Assembly: GCA_023413275.1 (NCBI GenBank)
Contig: JAEZPX010000129.1
Coordinates: 1-8,238 of the forward strand
Reading direction: 5' to 3'
Source of the DNA: Bacillota bacterium
GTDB lineage: Bacteria; Bacillota; Clostridia; Lachnospirales; Anaerotignaceae
DNA: 8,238 bases
Part shown: positions 1 through 6,429 of the stretch, piece after piece
How positions within the stretch are numbered: position 1 is the stretch's first letter
Layout of the letters: every line of letters starts with the position of its first letter
Translations under genes and position numbers: made by a program
The notes under the pieces: model-generated
Told to the model about the DNA's origin: nothing
The model's database searches: none
Seen by the model: the letters and a program-made list of their open reading frames with translations, nothing else

Positions 1-144
1 ATCCTTTACTGAACCAGCGGGATTAAAGTATTCTAATTTCGCAAGAATTTTCGCTTCCAGTGCGTATTCCTTTTCAATATGGGTCAGTTCCAGCAACGGT
101 GTTTTTCCTACCAATTGATCTGCAGAAGTGTAAATTTTACTCAT
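1..144 (-). CDS. cysK: Cysteine synthase (O-acetylserine sulfhydrylase), N-terminal part only
   Basis: This is the first 48 codons of a gene that continues past the left edge of the window. The protein begins MSKIYTSADQLVGKTPLLEL, the typical opening of PLP-dependent cysteine synthases. It reaches the family motif NPAGSVKD at residues 41-48, where K47 is the expected PLP Schiff-base lysine. The family makes L-cysteine from O-acetylserine and sulfide in the cytosol. The ATG at 144-142 is preceded by GGAGG (157-153) at good spacing, so the start is secure. The gene is divergent from an Rrf2 regulator. In Bacillus subtilis, CysK also serves as partner and co-sensor of the Rrf2 protein CymR, so the pairing is meaningful. 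CysK and CysM types cannot be fully separated from the N terminus, but CysK is the better fit. Confidence 0.92.
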   Translation of the reverse strand, partial: MSKIYTSADQLVGKTPLLELTHIEKEYALEAKILAKLEYFNPAGSVKD

Positions 145-169
145 AATAAATTCCTCCATTCATAATCAC

Positions 170-221
170 TCTTATTATTATCATGTCACCTTATATCATT
201 TTCATTACACCTATAAGGCAA
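170..221 (-). promoter_or_regulatory. Probable cysK promoter region with an inverted repeat
   Basis: The cysK promoter must lie here, but the exact hexamers are ambiguous. On the minus strand one option is ATGAAA (205-200), 17 bases, then GATAAT (182-177). Another is a TTGCCT (221-216) upstream of TATAAG (195-190) with an over-long 20-base spacer. A 7-base inverted repeat, CCTTATA (189-195) and TATAAGG (212-218), spans the region and could be a regulator site. The hexamers and the repeat are seen in the sequence; their function is inferred. Confidence 0.4.
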
Positions 222-236
222 CGTTTTTTCTTTTAT

Positions 237-261
237 CCTATAAACTAAGTAGGTTTATAGG
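237..261. promoter_or_regulatory. Perfect 9-base inverted repeat, probable Rrf2 operator
   Basis: CCTATAAAC (237-245) and GTTTATAGG (253-261) are exact reverse complements separated by 7 bases. The centre-to-centre distance of the arms is 16 bases. The site lies in the middle of the divergent cysK/regulator spacer. It sits upstream of the likely cysK promoter and directly abuts a TATAAT (262-267) on the plus strand. Rrf2 dimers bind dyad operators of about this size, so the neighbouring regulator is the likely ligand. No helper terminator features (GC stem plus T-run) are present, which argues against an RNA hairpin role. Confidence 0.55.
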
Positions 262-293
262 TATAATATGCTTTCTTTTCTCATTTGTCAATA

Positions 294-340
294 GTAAATA
301 GGTTTTTTTTCATAAAAATTTTATTTGCTTTCCTATTTAC
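294..340. repeat. Widely spaced 9-base inverted repeat in the regulator's upstream region
   Basis: GTAAATAGG (294-302) is the exact reverse complement of CCTATTTAC (332-340), with 29 bases between the arms. Each arm contains the same ATAGG/CCTAT core as the tighter dyads at 237-261 and 341-356. The right arm touches the palindrome that starts at 341. The arms may be single half-sites of an extended regulator-binding array rather than one operator; the spacing is wide for one dimer. Confidence 0.4.
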
Positions 341-353
341 CCTATTATATAAT
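325..353 (+). promoter_or_regulatory. Promoter of the Rrf2 regulator gene
   Basis: TTGCTT (325-330) and a perfect TATAAT (348-353) are separated by 17 bases, matching the vegetative sigma-factor pattern, although the -35 is only a partial match. Transcription would begin near 360, leaving a short leader before the ribosome binding site GGAGGG (366-371). The -10 box is inside the palindrome at 341-356, so binding there would block RNA polymerase. Confidence 0.6.
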
Positions 354-356
354 AGG
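341..356. promoter_or_regulatory. Perfect 16-base palindrome over the -10 box, probable autoregulatory operator
   Basis: CCTATTAT (341-348) is followed directly by its exact reverse complement ATAATAGG (349-356). It covers the -10 box (348-353) of the regulator gene. Its CCTAT/ATAGG ends match the half-sites at 237-261 and 294-340, which points to one protein recognising all of them. The most economical reading is autorepression by the Rrf2 protein encoded just downstream. The palindrome is directly visible; the bound protein is inferred. Confidence 0.55.
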
Positions 357-378
357 TTTAAGCTTGGAGGGATTTTTT

Positions 379-807
379 ATGATGATTTCAACAAAAGGAA
401 GATATGCATTACGCGTTATGATAGACTTAGCAGAGCACCCGGGAGATTATGTTCCTTTAAAGGAAATTGCGGAAAGGCAGGAAATCTCTGAAAAATATTT
501 AGAAATTATTCTAAAATCTTTGGTGCGTGAAAAATTTTTAATCGGTCAAAGAGGAAAGGGCGGTGGTTATCGCCTAAGCAAAGCCCCTGATGCCTATACA
601 GTAGGGAGTATTTTGCGCTTGACAGAGGGAAGTCTCGCTCCAGTTGCCTGTTTGAATGAAAAATCCGAGCAGTGCACCCGTGTCCATGACTGCCGTACCC
701 TTTCTATGTGGCAAGGTTTAGATAAACTGATTTCCGAATATCTAGACGGAATTACCATTGCTGATTTAATGGCTTCTTATCAACCAGGAGATAACTATAT
801 TATCTAA
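379..807 (+). CDS. Rrf2-family transcriptional regulator with three Fe-S-type cysteines (IscR/NsrR/CymR group)
   Basis: This is a 142-residue DNA-binding protein of normal Rrf2 length. It opens with the family signature MMISTKGRYALRVMIDLA. A winged helix-turn-helix follows (about residues 25-70, with the glycine-rich wing GQRGKGGGYRLSKAP), then the dimerisation helix. C91, C99 and C105 have C-x7-C-x5-C spacing in the loop where IscR and NsrR bind an iron-sulfur cluster, whereas B. subtilis CymR lacks this triad. The start at 379 is chosen because GGAGGG (366-371) lies 7 bases before it and MMISTKG aligns with the usual MKISTKG. A longer in-frame ATG at 325 overlaps the promoter and is unlikely. 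The gene is divergent from cysK, so a role in cysteine, sulfur or Fe-S control is likely. It probably represses itself through the palindrome at 341-356. The exact subtype is not settled. Confidence 0.9.
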   Translation: MMISTKGRYALRVMIDLAEHPGDYVPLKEIAERQEISEKYLEIILKSLVREKFLIGQRGKGGGYRLSKAPDAYTVGSILRLTEGSLAPVACLNEKSEQCTRVHDCRTLSMWQGLDKLISEYLDGITIADLMASYQPGDNYII

Positions 808-901
808 AACCAATTAGAGTTATAATTGTAACTTATAAAAAAGAAGAAAGCTTTCTCATTCTACAGAAGCTCTACGAATTTTTAAACTTCAAATCAGCAT
901 T

Positions 902-943
902 AGAAAAGACATGGTTCCTCCCTGTAAGAACCATGTCTTTTCT
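902..943. terminator. Strong bidirectional intrinsic terminator
   Basis: AGAAAAGACATGGTTC (902-917) and GAACCATGTCTTTTCT (928-943) form a perfect 16-base stem with a 10-base loop. Rightward, the inner stem (908-917/928-937) is followed by TTTTCTTT. Leftward, it is followed by TTTTCT. It lies between the ends of the plus-strand regulator gene and the minus-strand aminotransferase gene, so it can end both convergent transcripts. Confidence 0.88.
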
Positions 944-983
944 TTATGCCATATGAAACACAATACAGTGCCACATTCAGACC

Positions 984-2168
984 TTACAATTTTAATAATT
1001 GCTTTTTGGGTGTGATTTTTTTACGCAAGTCCGCCAATCTATTTAAAGCTTCATTTAATGTATCTTCCTTTTTTGCAAAATGCAGACGCACCAAATGATT
1101 TACATTTTCTCTAAAAAAGCTGGAACCGGGAACTGCTCCAATACCCACCTTCTCTGCCAAAACCTCACAAAACTCTAAATCACTCTCAAATCCAAATTCT
1201 GAAATATCAAGCAAAACATAGTATGCCCCTTGGGGATTGGTATGGATAATACCCAAATCATCCAAGCCCTTCATAAACAAATTTTTCTTTGCCGTATAGA
1301 CACCTCGAAGCTTTTCATAATACTCATCTCCGAAATTTAATCCTGTAACTGCCGCTTCCTGTAAGGGCGCCGCCGCACCTACCGTTAGAAAGTCATGGAC
1401 TTTTTTTGCCACATCAATAATCTCAGGGGGTGCAATGATATAACCTAATCGCCAGCCTGTGATGGAGTATGTTTTTGATAATGAACTGCAAGAAATGGTT
1501 CGTTCCCACATTCTTGGCAACGATGCAAAATAAACATGCTTGAATGGTTCGTAAACAATATGTTCATATACCTCATCGGTAATGACAAAAGCATCATACT
1601 TTTCCGCAAAATCAGCAATGATTTTCAGTTCATTATAGGTAAACACCTTACCACAAGGATTGGAGGGATTGCAAAGAATCAGTGCCTTTGGCTTTTGCTT
1701 GAATGCCGCTTCCAATTCATCGGGGTTAAAGTTAAATTCAGGGGGATATAAGGGTACGTAAATGGGCTCTGCACCGCAAAGAATCGTATCCGCACCATAA
1801 TTTTCGTAAAAGGGTGAAAAAACAATTACTTTATCCCCCGGGTTTGCCACGGTCATCATGGCAACCATCATTGCCTCCGTACTACCGCAGGTAACTACAA
1901 TTTCTCCATTAGGGTCAATGTTTCGTTCCATCAGTCTTGACTGCTTAACAGCCAAAGCCTCTCGAAAATTTTGCGCTCCCCATGTGATGGAATATTGATG
2001 AAAATCCTCATTAGACACTTGAGCTAAACGGGCAAGAATTTCCTTTGGGGGCTCAAAATCCGGAAAGCCCTGAGATAAATTTACGGCATTATATTTCATT
2101 GAAACCCTTGTCATTCTGCGAATGACAGAATCAGTAAAGGTTTCCGTTCTTTTTGAAAGTTGCGGCAT
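984..2168 (-). CDS. Class I PLP-dependent aminotransferase, kynurenine/glutamine K/YbdL (methionine)-like subgroup
   Basis: This 394-residue cytosolic fold-type I aminotransferase has the usual length. Key residues are visible: the NPSNPCG motif (167-173, N170 to PLP), D198 and Y201 in ITDEVYEH, the PLP lysine K232 in SSLSKTYSITGWRLGY, and R361 for the substrate carboxylate. The N-terminal NLSQGFPDFEPP (30-41) is typical of the subgroup holding kynurenine aminotransferase, glutamine transaminase K and E. coli YbdL. That subgroup prefers methionine, aromatic amino acids and glutamine over aspartate. AAGGAG (2182-2177) lies 8 bases before the ATG. It is the last gene of the eight-gene unit, 28 bases after the ligase gene. 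It probably supplies (or consumes) the 2-oxoacid used by the PorCDAB enzyme. Substrate choice is inferred, not proven. Confidence 0.9.
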   Translation of the reverse strand: MPQLSKRTETFTDSVIRRMTRVSMKYNAVNLSQGFPDFEPPKEILARLAQVSNEDFHQYSITWGAQNFREALAVKQSRLMERNIDPNGEIVVTCGSTEAMMVAMMTVANPGDKVIVFSPFYENYGADTILCGAEPIYVPLYPPEFNFNPDELEAAFKQKPKALILCNPSNPCGKVFTYNELKIIADFAEKYDAFVITDEVYEHIVYEPFKHVYFASLPRMWERTISCSSLSKTYSITGWRLGYIIAPPEIIDVAKKVHDFLTVGAAAPLQEAAVTGLNFGDEYYEKLRGVYTAKKNLFMKGLDDLGIIHTNPQGAYYVLLDISEFGFESDLEFCEVLAEKVGIGAVPGSSFFRENVNHLVRLHFAKKEDTLNEALNRLADLRKKITPKKQLLKL

Positions 2169-2196
2169 AGTTCCATCTCCTTAAATTCAGATTCTC

Positions 2197-3513
2197 CTAG
2201 TTACGTTCATCAATAATACGCTTTGATTTATGCTCCGAGCGGGTATTTAACCCTCCGTCAGGATGCACCTTAACGCCAGAAGGCTTAACGCCAATTCTTG
2301 CCTTCAGTGCATCAGAAACCAAGGCTTCAATTCTTTCATCGGGTTCTGCATTGTCAGCATTGCGTTCAATCTCAACGGAATATTTGCAAGTATAGTCTTT
2401 CTCAAAAATGCGCACAAGATACTCCCCTGTGATGCCTTTAATATCACGAATTACAGCCTCAATGTCACTGGGGAAAACGTTTACCGCAGATACAATAAAC
2501 ATATCGTCCTTTCTTCCATTAATATGAATTCTGCCATGGGTACGTCCGCAGGAACAGGGTGTATTGTCAATCCAACCAATATCACCAGTACGGAAACGCA
2601 AAAGAGGTCTTGCATGTTTACGTAAAGTGGTATAAACCAGCTCACCCACTTCTCCTGGAGGTAAAATTTCACCTGTTTTCAGGTCAATCGTTTCCACCAA
2701 AATATGATCCTCTGCGATATGTAAGCCATCCTTTGCCTCGCACATTGCGGCACACGCACCAAAAATATCCGAAAGACCATAGAAGTCAAAAACCTCTGCT
2801 CCCCACAAATCTTCAATGGCTTTTCTTGTGGAATCAATAGAACCGCCTAGCTCTCCTGCTACGATAATTTTTTCAATTGCCAAATCCTTTTTCGGATCGA
2901 TGCCGTTTTTAATTGCTGTTTCCCCCAAATGCCATGCATAGGAAGGACTGGTCCATATAATGGTAGGCTGATAGGTTTTCAAAACATATAATAATCGCTC
3001 ACTGGGCAGTGTCCCTCCCCATATACATAACGCACCAACGTTTTGTGCACCAATGACATCAGGCCCCCCCACATAGAGGGAAAAATTCAATGCATGAACA
3101 TAGCGATCCTTTGGCCTCATGCCGATTTGCCAAAACCAACGGCTTTCCGCATCCTGAAATTCATCAAAATCCTTTTTTGTAAAGGGGCTCATGGTTGGAA
3201 CACCTGTAGATCCCGAGGAAGTGGATATAAAAATAACCTCCTCCTCTGGTACAGCGCAAAGCTCACCCAAAAAGGAACCTACACCCTGAGTATCTCTCTG
3301 TGTCGTTTTATCTATAAACGGAAGCTTTTGAATGTCCGCTAACGTCTGTATATCTGAAGGCTTTACCCCTGCTTCGTCAAAACTTTTTTTATAATAGGGC
3401 GCATTTTCATACGCAAATTGAACAATTTCCTTTAAGTCTTTTAGCTGTCGATTTTCCAGCTCTACTCTCGGCAATGTTTCCAGCGCTTCATCCCAATATT
3501 TTCTCTCACTCAT
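2197..3513 (-). CDS. paaK: Phenylacetate-CoA ligase-like AMP-forming acyl-CoA ligase (PaaK family)
   Basis: This 438-residue protein has the length and layout of PaaK, an adenylate-forming enzyme that joins an aryl or short acyl acid to CoA using ATP. The N-terminal YxNAPYYKKSFDEAG region (about 35-49) is typical. The phosphate-binding loop is TSSGSTGVP (98-106), the A5 motif is FYGLSD (244-249, with D where PaaK usually has E), and RTGDIG lies at 308-313. PCSCGRTHGR (319-328) is followed by INGRKDDMFIVSAVNVFPSD (331-350). The C-terminal domain ends with RSEHKSKRIID, holding candidate catalytic lysines K429/K431. Its GGAGGT (3527-3522) overlaps the stop codon of porB, and the gap is 13 bases, implying translational coupling. 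Beside a 2-oxoacid oxidoreductase it could release acid and gain ATP, or activate scavenged acids. The true substrate (phenylacetate, indoleacetate or another acid) is unknown. Confidence 0.88.
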   Translation of the reverse strand: MSERKYWDEALETLPRVELENRQLKDLKEIVQFAYENAPYYKKSFDEAGVKPSDIQTLADIQKLPFIDKTTQRDTQGVGSFLGELCAVPEEEVIFISTSSGSTGVPTMSPFTKKDFDEFQDAESRWFWQIGMRPKDRYVHALNFSLYVGGPDVIGAQNVGALCIWGGTLPSERLLYVLKTYQPTIIWTSPSYAWHLGETAIKNGIDPKKDLAIEKIIVAGELGGSIDSTRKAIEDLWGAEVFDFYGLSDIFGACAAMCEAKDGLHIAEDHILVETIDLKTGEILPPGEVGELVYTTLRKHARPLLRFRTGDIGWIDNTPCSCGRTHGRIHINGRKDDMFIVSAVNVFPSDIEAVIRDIKGITGEYLVRIFEKDYTCKYSVEIERNADNAEPDERIEALVSDALKARIGVKPSGVKVHPDGGLNTRSEHKSKRIIDERN

Positions 3514-3526
3514 GGCCTTTTACCTC

Positions 3527-4420
3527 CTAATTCACTATATAATTTTTTAAAATGGAATCCCATTTTTTATCACGAGACGCCGTTACTGTTTGTATATCTT
3601 CATCCGTAAGCTGGGCAAAACGGCTTTGTTTTCTAAGATAAGCTTCCACATCTGTAAACTCTGTGGGTTTGTAATTCAAAATAAATTCCTCATTCTCAAA
3701 TTCCGCCAGATACCACAACCCGCACTCCACAATTTCCTTAGCAAAATCAATGGTTGCATCTGTAGCAGTTCCCCAACCCGTGGGACAAGGCGCAATAACA
3801 TGTATATATTTTGTACCTTTGATTTTTGATGCCTTTTCCACTTTATTCATAAAATCGTTCAAAAAACCAATGCTTGCTGTAGCGGCATAAGCAATGCCAT
3901 GAGCCGCAGCAATTTCAAACATATTCTTTTTCGGACGAAGATTCCCACGAATATTTTTTCCTGCTGGTGTCGTGGTTGTTTTTGCGCCAAAGGGTGTTAA
4001 GGAGCTTTTTTGTATTCCTGTGTTCATATAAGCTTCGTTATCATAGCAGATATATAAAATGTTATCGTTGCGGTCGATCGCCCCCGAAAGAGCTTGAATT
4101 CCGATATCAGCGGTACCGCCGTCTCCGGCAAAGCCAACCGCATGAAAATCAGTAATCCCTTGGGCCCGCAGGCCTGCCTCAACTCCTGTTAGCATAGAAG
4201 CTGTTCCTGCAAAGGTTGAAATCATTGCGTTGTTCCCAAAGCATAATTGGGGAAAATTAAATCCCACGGCTGACATACATCCTGCAGGAAGCACCGCAAT
4301 GGCACCCTCTCCCAGAACCTTTAACGCAATACGAACTGCCAAACTGCCTCCACAACCGGCACATGCCTTATGTCCGTAAAAAAACTCTTCCTCATTTAAC
4401 GTTTTTGCAGTTAAACTCAT
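3527..4420 (-). CDS. porB: 2-oxoacid:ferredoxin oxidoreductase, beta subunit (TPP-binding)
   Basis: This 297-residue subunit carries the thiamine diphosphate pyrophosphate-binding domain. The GDGG motif begins at residue 99, and the Mg-binding Asn region CYDNEAYMNTG (125-135) follows at normal distance. Four cysteines match the proximal [4Fe-4S] cluster: C20 and C23 in HKACAGCGG, C48 in PAGCMS, and C212 in APCPTGW. The family decarboxylates pyruvate, branched-chain or aryl 2-oxoacids to acyl-CoA and passes electrons to ferredoxin. Its ATG overlaps the porA stop as ATGA, and GGAGGT (4434-4429) lies at workable spacing. The length and motifs indicate a complete active subunit. The sequence alone does not separate pyruvate (Por) from 2-ketoisovalerate (Vor) or arylpyruvate specificity. 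Confidence 0.95.
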   Translation of the reverse strand: MSLTAKTLNEEEFFYGHKACAGCGGSLAVRIALKVLGEGAIAVLPAGCMSAVGFNFPQLCFGNNAMISTFAGTASMLTGVEAGLRAQGITDFHAVGFAGDGGTADIGIQALSGAIDRNDNILYICYDNEAYMNTGIQKSSLTPFGAKTTTTPAGKNIRGNLRPKKNMFEIAAAHGIAYAATASIGFLNDFMNKVEKASKIKGTKYIHVIAPCPTGWGTATDATIDFAKEIVECGLWYLAEFENEEFILNYKPTEFTDVEAYLRKQSRFAQLTDEDIQTVTASRDKKWDSILKNYIVN

Positions 4421-5583
4421 GGTTGGCCACCTCCCATTCCTAAAAAGCTTACAGTGCTTTTTTCTGCTTTCAACGCCTCAAAAATACCTTCAATTTCTTG
4501 AGCTGAGATGTTTTTTCCCCCCAGCCCTCCAATATAATTGGAAGAAGGAACAGATAATCCAACCTTTTGTAATGCAGAATTTACGTTGGTATAAACCGTG
4601 CCTTCATTCCCAAATGAAACATCCTTTTCTAAAACCCCAATTGCTTTTGCATTTTTAACAGCAGCAGCAATTTCCTCATTGGGAAATGGTCGCATATAGC
4701 GTATCCGCAAAAGCCCTACCTTTTCCCCCTTTTCACGAAGCTTATCCACAGTTTCTCTTACTAAACCTGCAATACTGCCCAGTGTGATCATGATATACTC
4801 CGCATCCTCCGTCTGATAGGTTTCAATCAAACCCGTGTATTTTCTACCGAAAATCTTAGCGAATCTATCCTCTGCTTCTGAAATAGCTTCTTTTGCTCGT
4901 AAAATTCCCAAATGCTCTTTATATTTAAATGCTGTGTTGTGGTCTGGCCCTACAGAAAAAGCCAGATTTTTGGGATGGGATAAATCCAATTTATTTTCTG
5001 TTACATAAGGTTGCAGGAATAAATCCGCTTCCGCAGCCTCAGGAACCTCCACCACCTCATAAGTGTGGGTTAAAACAAATCCATCCAAATTTGCCATGAA
5101 AGGGGTAGATACTGCCTTATGTTCCGCTATGTAATAGCTCATCAATGCCAAGTCCAAGCTCTCTTGGGCATTTTCCGCATATGCCTGAATCCAACCGCAA
5201 TCTAGAAGGGAAAGGGAATCCCTTTGGTCCCCGTAGATGTTCCAAGGCAATGCTGTGGATCGATTGGCATTCATCATAACAATGGGAAACCGTCCGCCGG
5301 CGGCATAAGTTAAGCATTCCGCCATGTATAATAATCCTTGGGAAGAAGTCGCTGTAAAGGCACGTGCCCCCACAGCCGAAGCCCCAATGGCACAAGAAAG
5401 TGCGGAATGTTCAGATTCCACATGAATAAACTCTGCTTGTAAGCTGTTGTCCTCCACCATTTCCGATAATTTTTCCACCACAATGGTTTGGGGCGTAATG
5501 GGATATGCAGAAATAACCTGTGGGCGAGCCAAACGAATGCCATAGGCAAATGCCTCGTTCCCCGATAAAAAATGCTTTGCCAT
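4417..5583 (-). CDS. porA: 2-oxoacid:ferredoxin oxidoreductase, alpha subunit
   Basis: This 388-residue subunit contains the pyrimidine-binding domain (about 1-230) and the following transketolase C-terminal-like domain (about 255-345). Visible motifs are LSGNEAFAYG at the N terminus, AYPITPQT (26-33) with the substrate-contacting Thr, VESEHSA (55-61) with the catalytic Glu region, FTATSSQGL (76-84), and NRSTALPWNIYGD (107-119) with R108. The start at 5583 is used because GGAGGTGG (5598-5591) lies 7 bases upstream and the ATG shares one base with the porD stop (TAATG). An upstream in-frame ATG at 5652 would only add 23 residues read through porD. With PorB it forms the active site. The arrangement gamma-delta-alpha-beta is the classic four-subunit order. 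Confidence 0.95.
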   Translation of the reverse strand: MAKHFLSGNEAFAYGIRLARPQVISAYPITPQTIVVEKLSEMVEDNSLQAEFIHVESEHSALSCAIGASAVGARAFTATSSQGLLYMAECLTYAAGGRFPIVMMNANRSTALPWNIYGDQRDSLSLLDCGWIQAYAENAQESLDLALMSYYIAEHKAVSTPFMANLDGFVLTHTYEVVEVPEAAEADLFLQPYVTENKLDLSHPKNLAFSVGPDHNTAFKYKEHLGILRAKEAISEAEDRFAKIFGRKYTGLIETYQTEDAEYIMITLGSIAGLVRETVDKLREKGEKVGLLRIRYMRPFPNEEIAAAVKNAKAIGVLEKDVSFGNEGTVYTNVNSALQKVGLSVPSSNYIGGLGGKNISAQEIEGIFEALKAEKSTVSFLGMGGGQP

Positions 5584-5873
5584 TATTTTTCCACCTCCAT
5601 GTTGATTGCTCCAAAGCGGCACATCTTTTTGCAAATGCCACAACCTTTGCAAAAATCGTAATCTAACGTAACTTTATTTCCGACCCTAGAAATCACACCG
5701 TCGGGACAGTACAAATAGCATTGTAGGCACCCAACGCATTTCTCCAAATCAACCACTGGGCGAATATTACGCCAACCTGCATTTTTTGTAACTAGATATC
5801 CTGCCTCATATGCGGTGTTATCAGGGATATCTGAAAGTGCAGTGGGCACCTTATCTCTCAGATAGGGTTTCAT
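5583..5873 (-). CDS. porD: 2-oxoacid:ferredoxin oxidoreductase, delta subunit (2[4Fe-4S] ferredoxin-like)
   Basis: This 96-residue electron-transfer subunit has two cysteine clusters for [4Fe-4S] centres: C46, C49, C52 and C56 (CVGCLQCYLYCP), and C75, C78, C81 and C85 (CKGCGICKKMCR). The second motif ends in CR rather than the more common CP. The roughly 40-residue N-terminal extension with the W34-RNIRPVVD region is usual for PorD. It carries electrons from the PorAB active site to soluble ferredoxin. The ATG overlaps the porC stop as ATGA, with GGAGGTGG just upstream, so it is translationally coupled. Identity is firm; substrate class is shared with porCAB and remains open. Confidence 0.95.
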   Translation of the reverse strand: MKPYLRDKVPTALSDIPDNTAYEAGYLVTKNAGWRNIRPVVDLEKCVGCLQCYLYCPDGVISRVGNKVTLDYDFCKGCGICKKMCRFGAINMEVEK

Positions 5874-6403
5874 AGAACCACCTCCCTATGTATTTCTGCC
5901 GCCGCCTGATGCACTGCCCGAATATTTCTGTCATGGAGCTTTGCAGGCATATGTAGCTGTATTGCCTCTTTGATGTCCTCAAGGTCTATCCCCTCAAACA
6001 CCTCAGCAAAAGCACCCAGCATAATGGTATTGGTGATAGGCTGTTTCAAAATTTCAGCGGCAATGCTGTCTGCATCTATTGTCAGAATTCGTGGATTATC
6101 AAAACTTTGCTTTGTATTTAGTAATACTTTTCCATCCACAGTAAGCTCCTTCAAAATGCCCTCTGTAAAAAGGGTATCATCCAGAAAAATGATATAATCC
6201 GCCTGATTCACCTCGCTTCTGTTTACCACAGGCTTTGCATCTAATTTTGTAAAAGCCTGAATTGGCGCACCTCTTCTTTCAGGTCCAAAAGAAGGAAATG
6301 CAAGGGCATATTGATTTTCATGGGTGGAGTATGCTGCACCCAAAAGCCTTGCGGCAGTAAACGCACCCTGACCTCCCCTTCCATGCCATCGAATATTTAC
6401 CAT
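5870..6403 (-). CDS. porC: 2-oxoacid:ferredoxin oxidoreductase, gamma subunit
   Basis: This subunit of about 177 residues is the normal size for the family (also called PorG). It starts MVNIRWHGRGGQGAFTAARL, with the GRGGQG signature at 8-13. FPSFGPERRGAP (36-47) and NTIMLGAFAE (125-134) follow, all conserved in gamma subunits, which help bind CoA. The start is chosen from the ribosome binding site GGAGGT (6416-6411): ATG at 6403 lies 7 bases away, while the adjacent ATG at 6406 lies 4 bases away and is possible. The ATG at 6424 would put the ribosome site inside the gene. Only 26 bases separate it from metI, with no terminator, so it looks co-transcribed with the transporter genes. Confidence 0.93.
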   Translation of the reverse strand: MVNIRWHGRGGQGAFTAARLLGAAYSTHENQYALAFPSFGPERRGAPIQAFTKLDAKPVVNRSEVNQADYIIFLDDTLFTEGILKELTVDGKVLLNTKQSFDNPRILTIDADSIAAEILKQPITNTIMLGAFAEVFEGIDLEDIKEAIQLHMPAKLHDRNIRAVHQAAAEIHREVVL

Positions 6404-6429
6404 CATTGATACCTCCATTTTCATTTGTT

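Noticed and set aside
262..267. Second plus-strand promoter using TATAAT at 262-267
   Set aside because: The -10 is perfect, but the -35 at 17 bases (TATAAA, 239-244) is poor and the promoter at 325-353 lies closer to the gene; it remains possible as a weak or repressed promoter.
325..378. Longer start (ATG at 325) for the Rrf2 regulator
   Set aside because: It has no ribosome site, overlaps the -35/-10 and palindrome, and adds 18 residues absent from the family.
845..856. Palindrome AGAAAGCTTTCT as a terminator after the regulator gene
   Set aside because: It has no loop, would give only about four base pairs when folded, and has no T-run; the hairpin at 902-943 is far stronger.
5117..5549. 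Overlapping open frames on both strands inside the por and ligase genes
   Set aside because: They lack ribosome sites and family motifs and lie within strongly supported genes, so they are shadows.
5584..5652. A 23-residue N-terminal extension of porA
   Set aside because: It is read through the end of porD; the start at 5583 has a strong GGAGGTGG and gives the family's normal N terminus.
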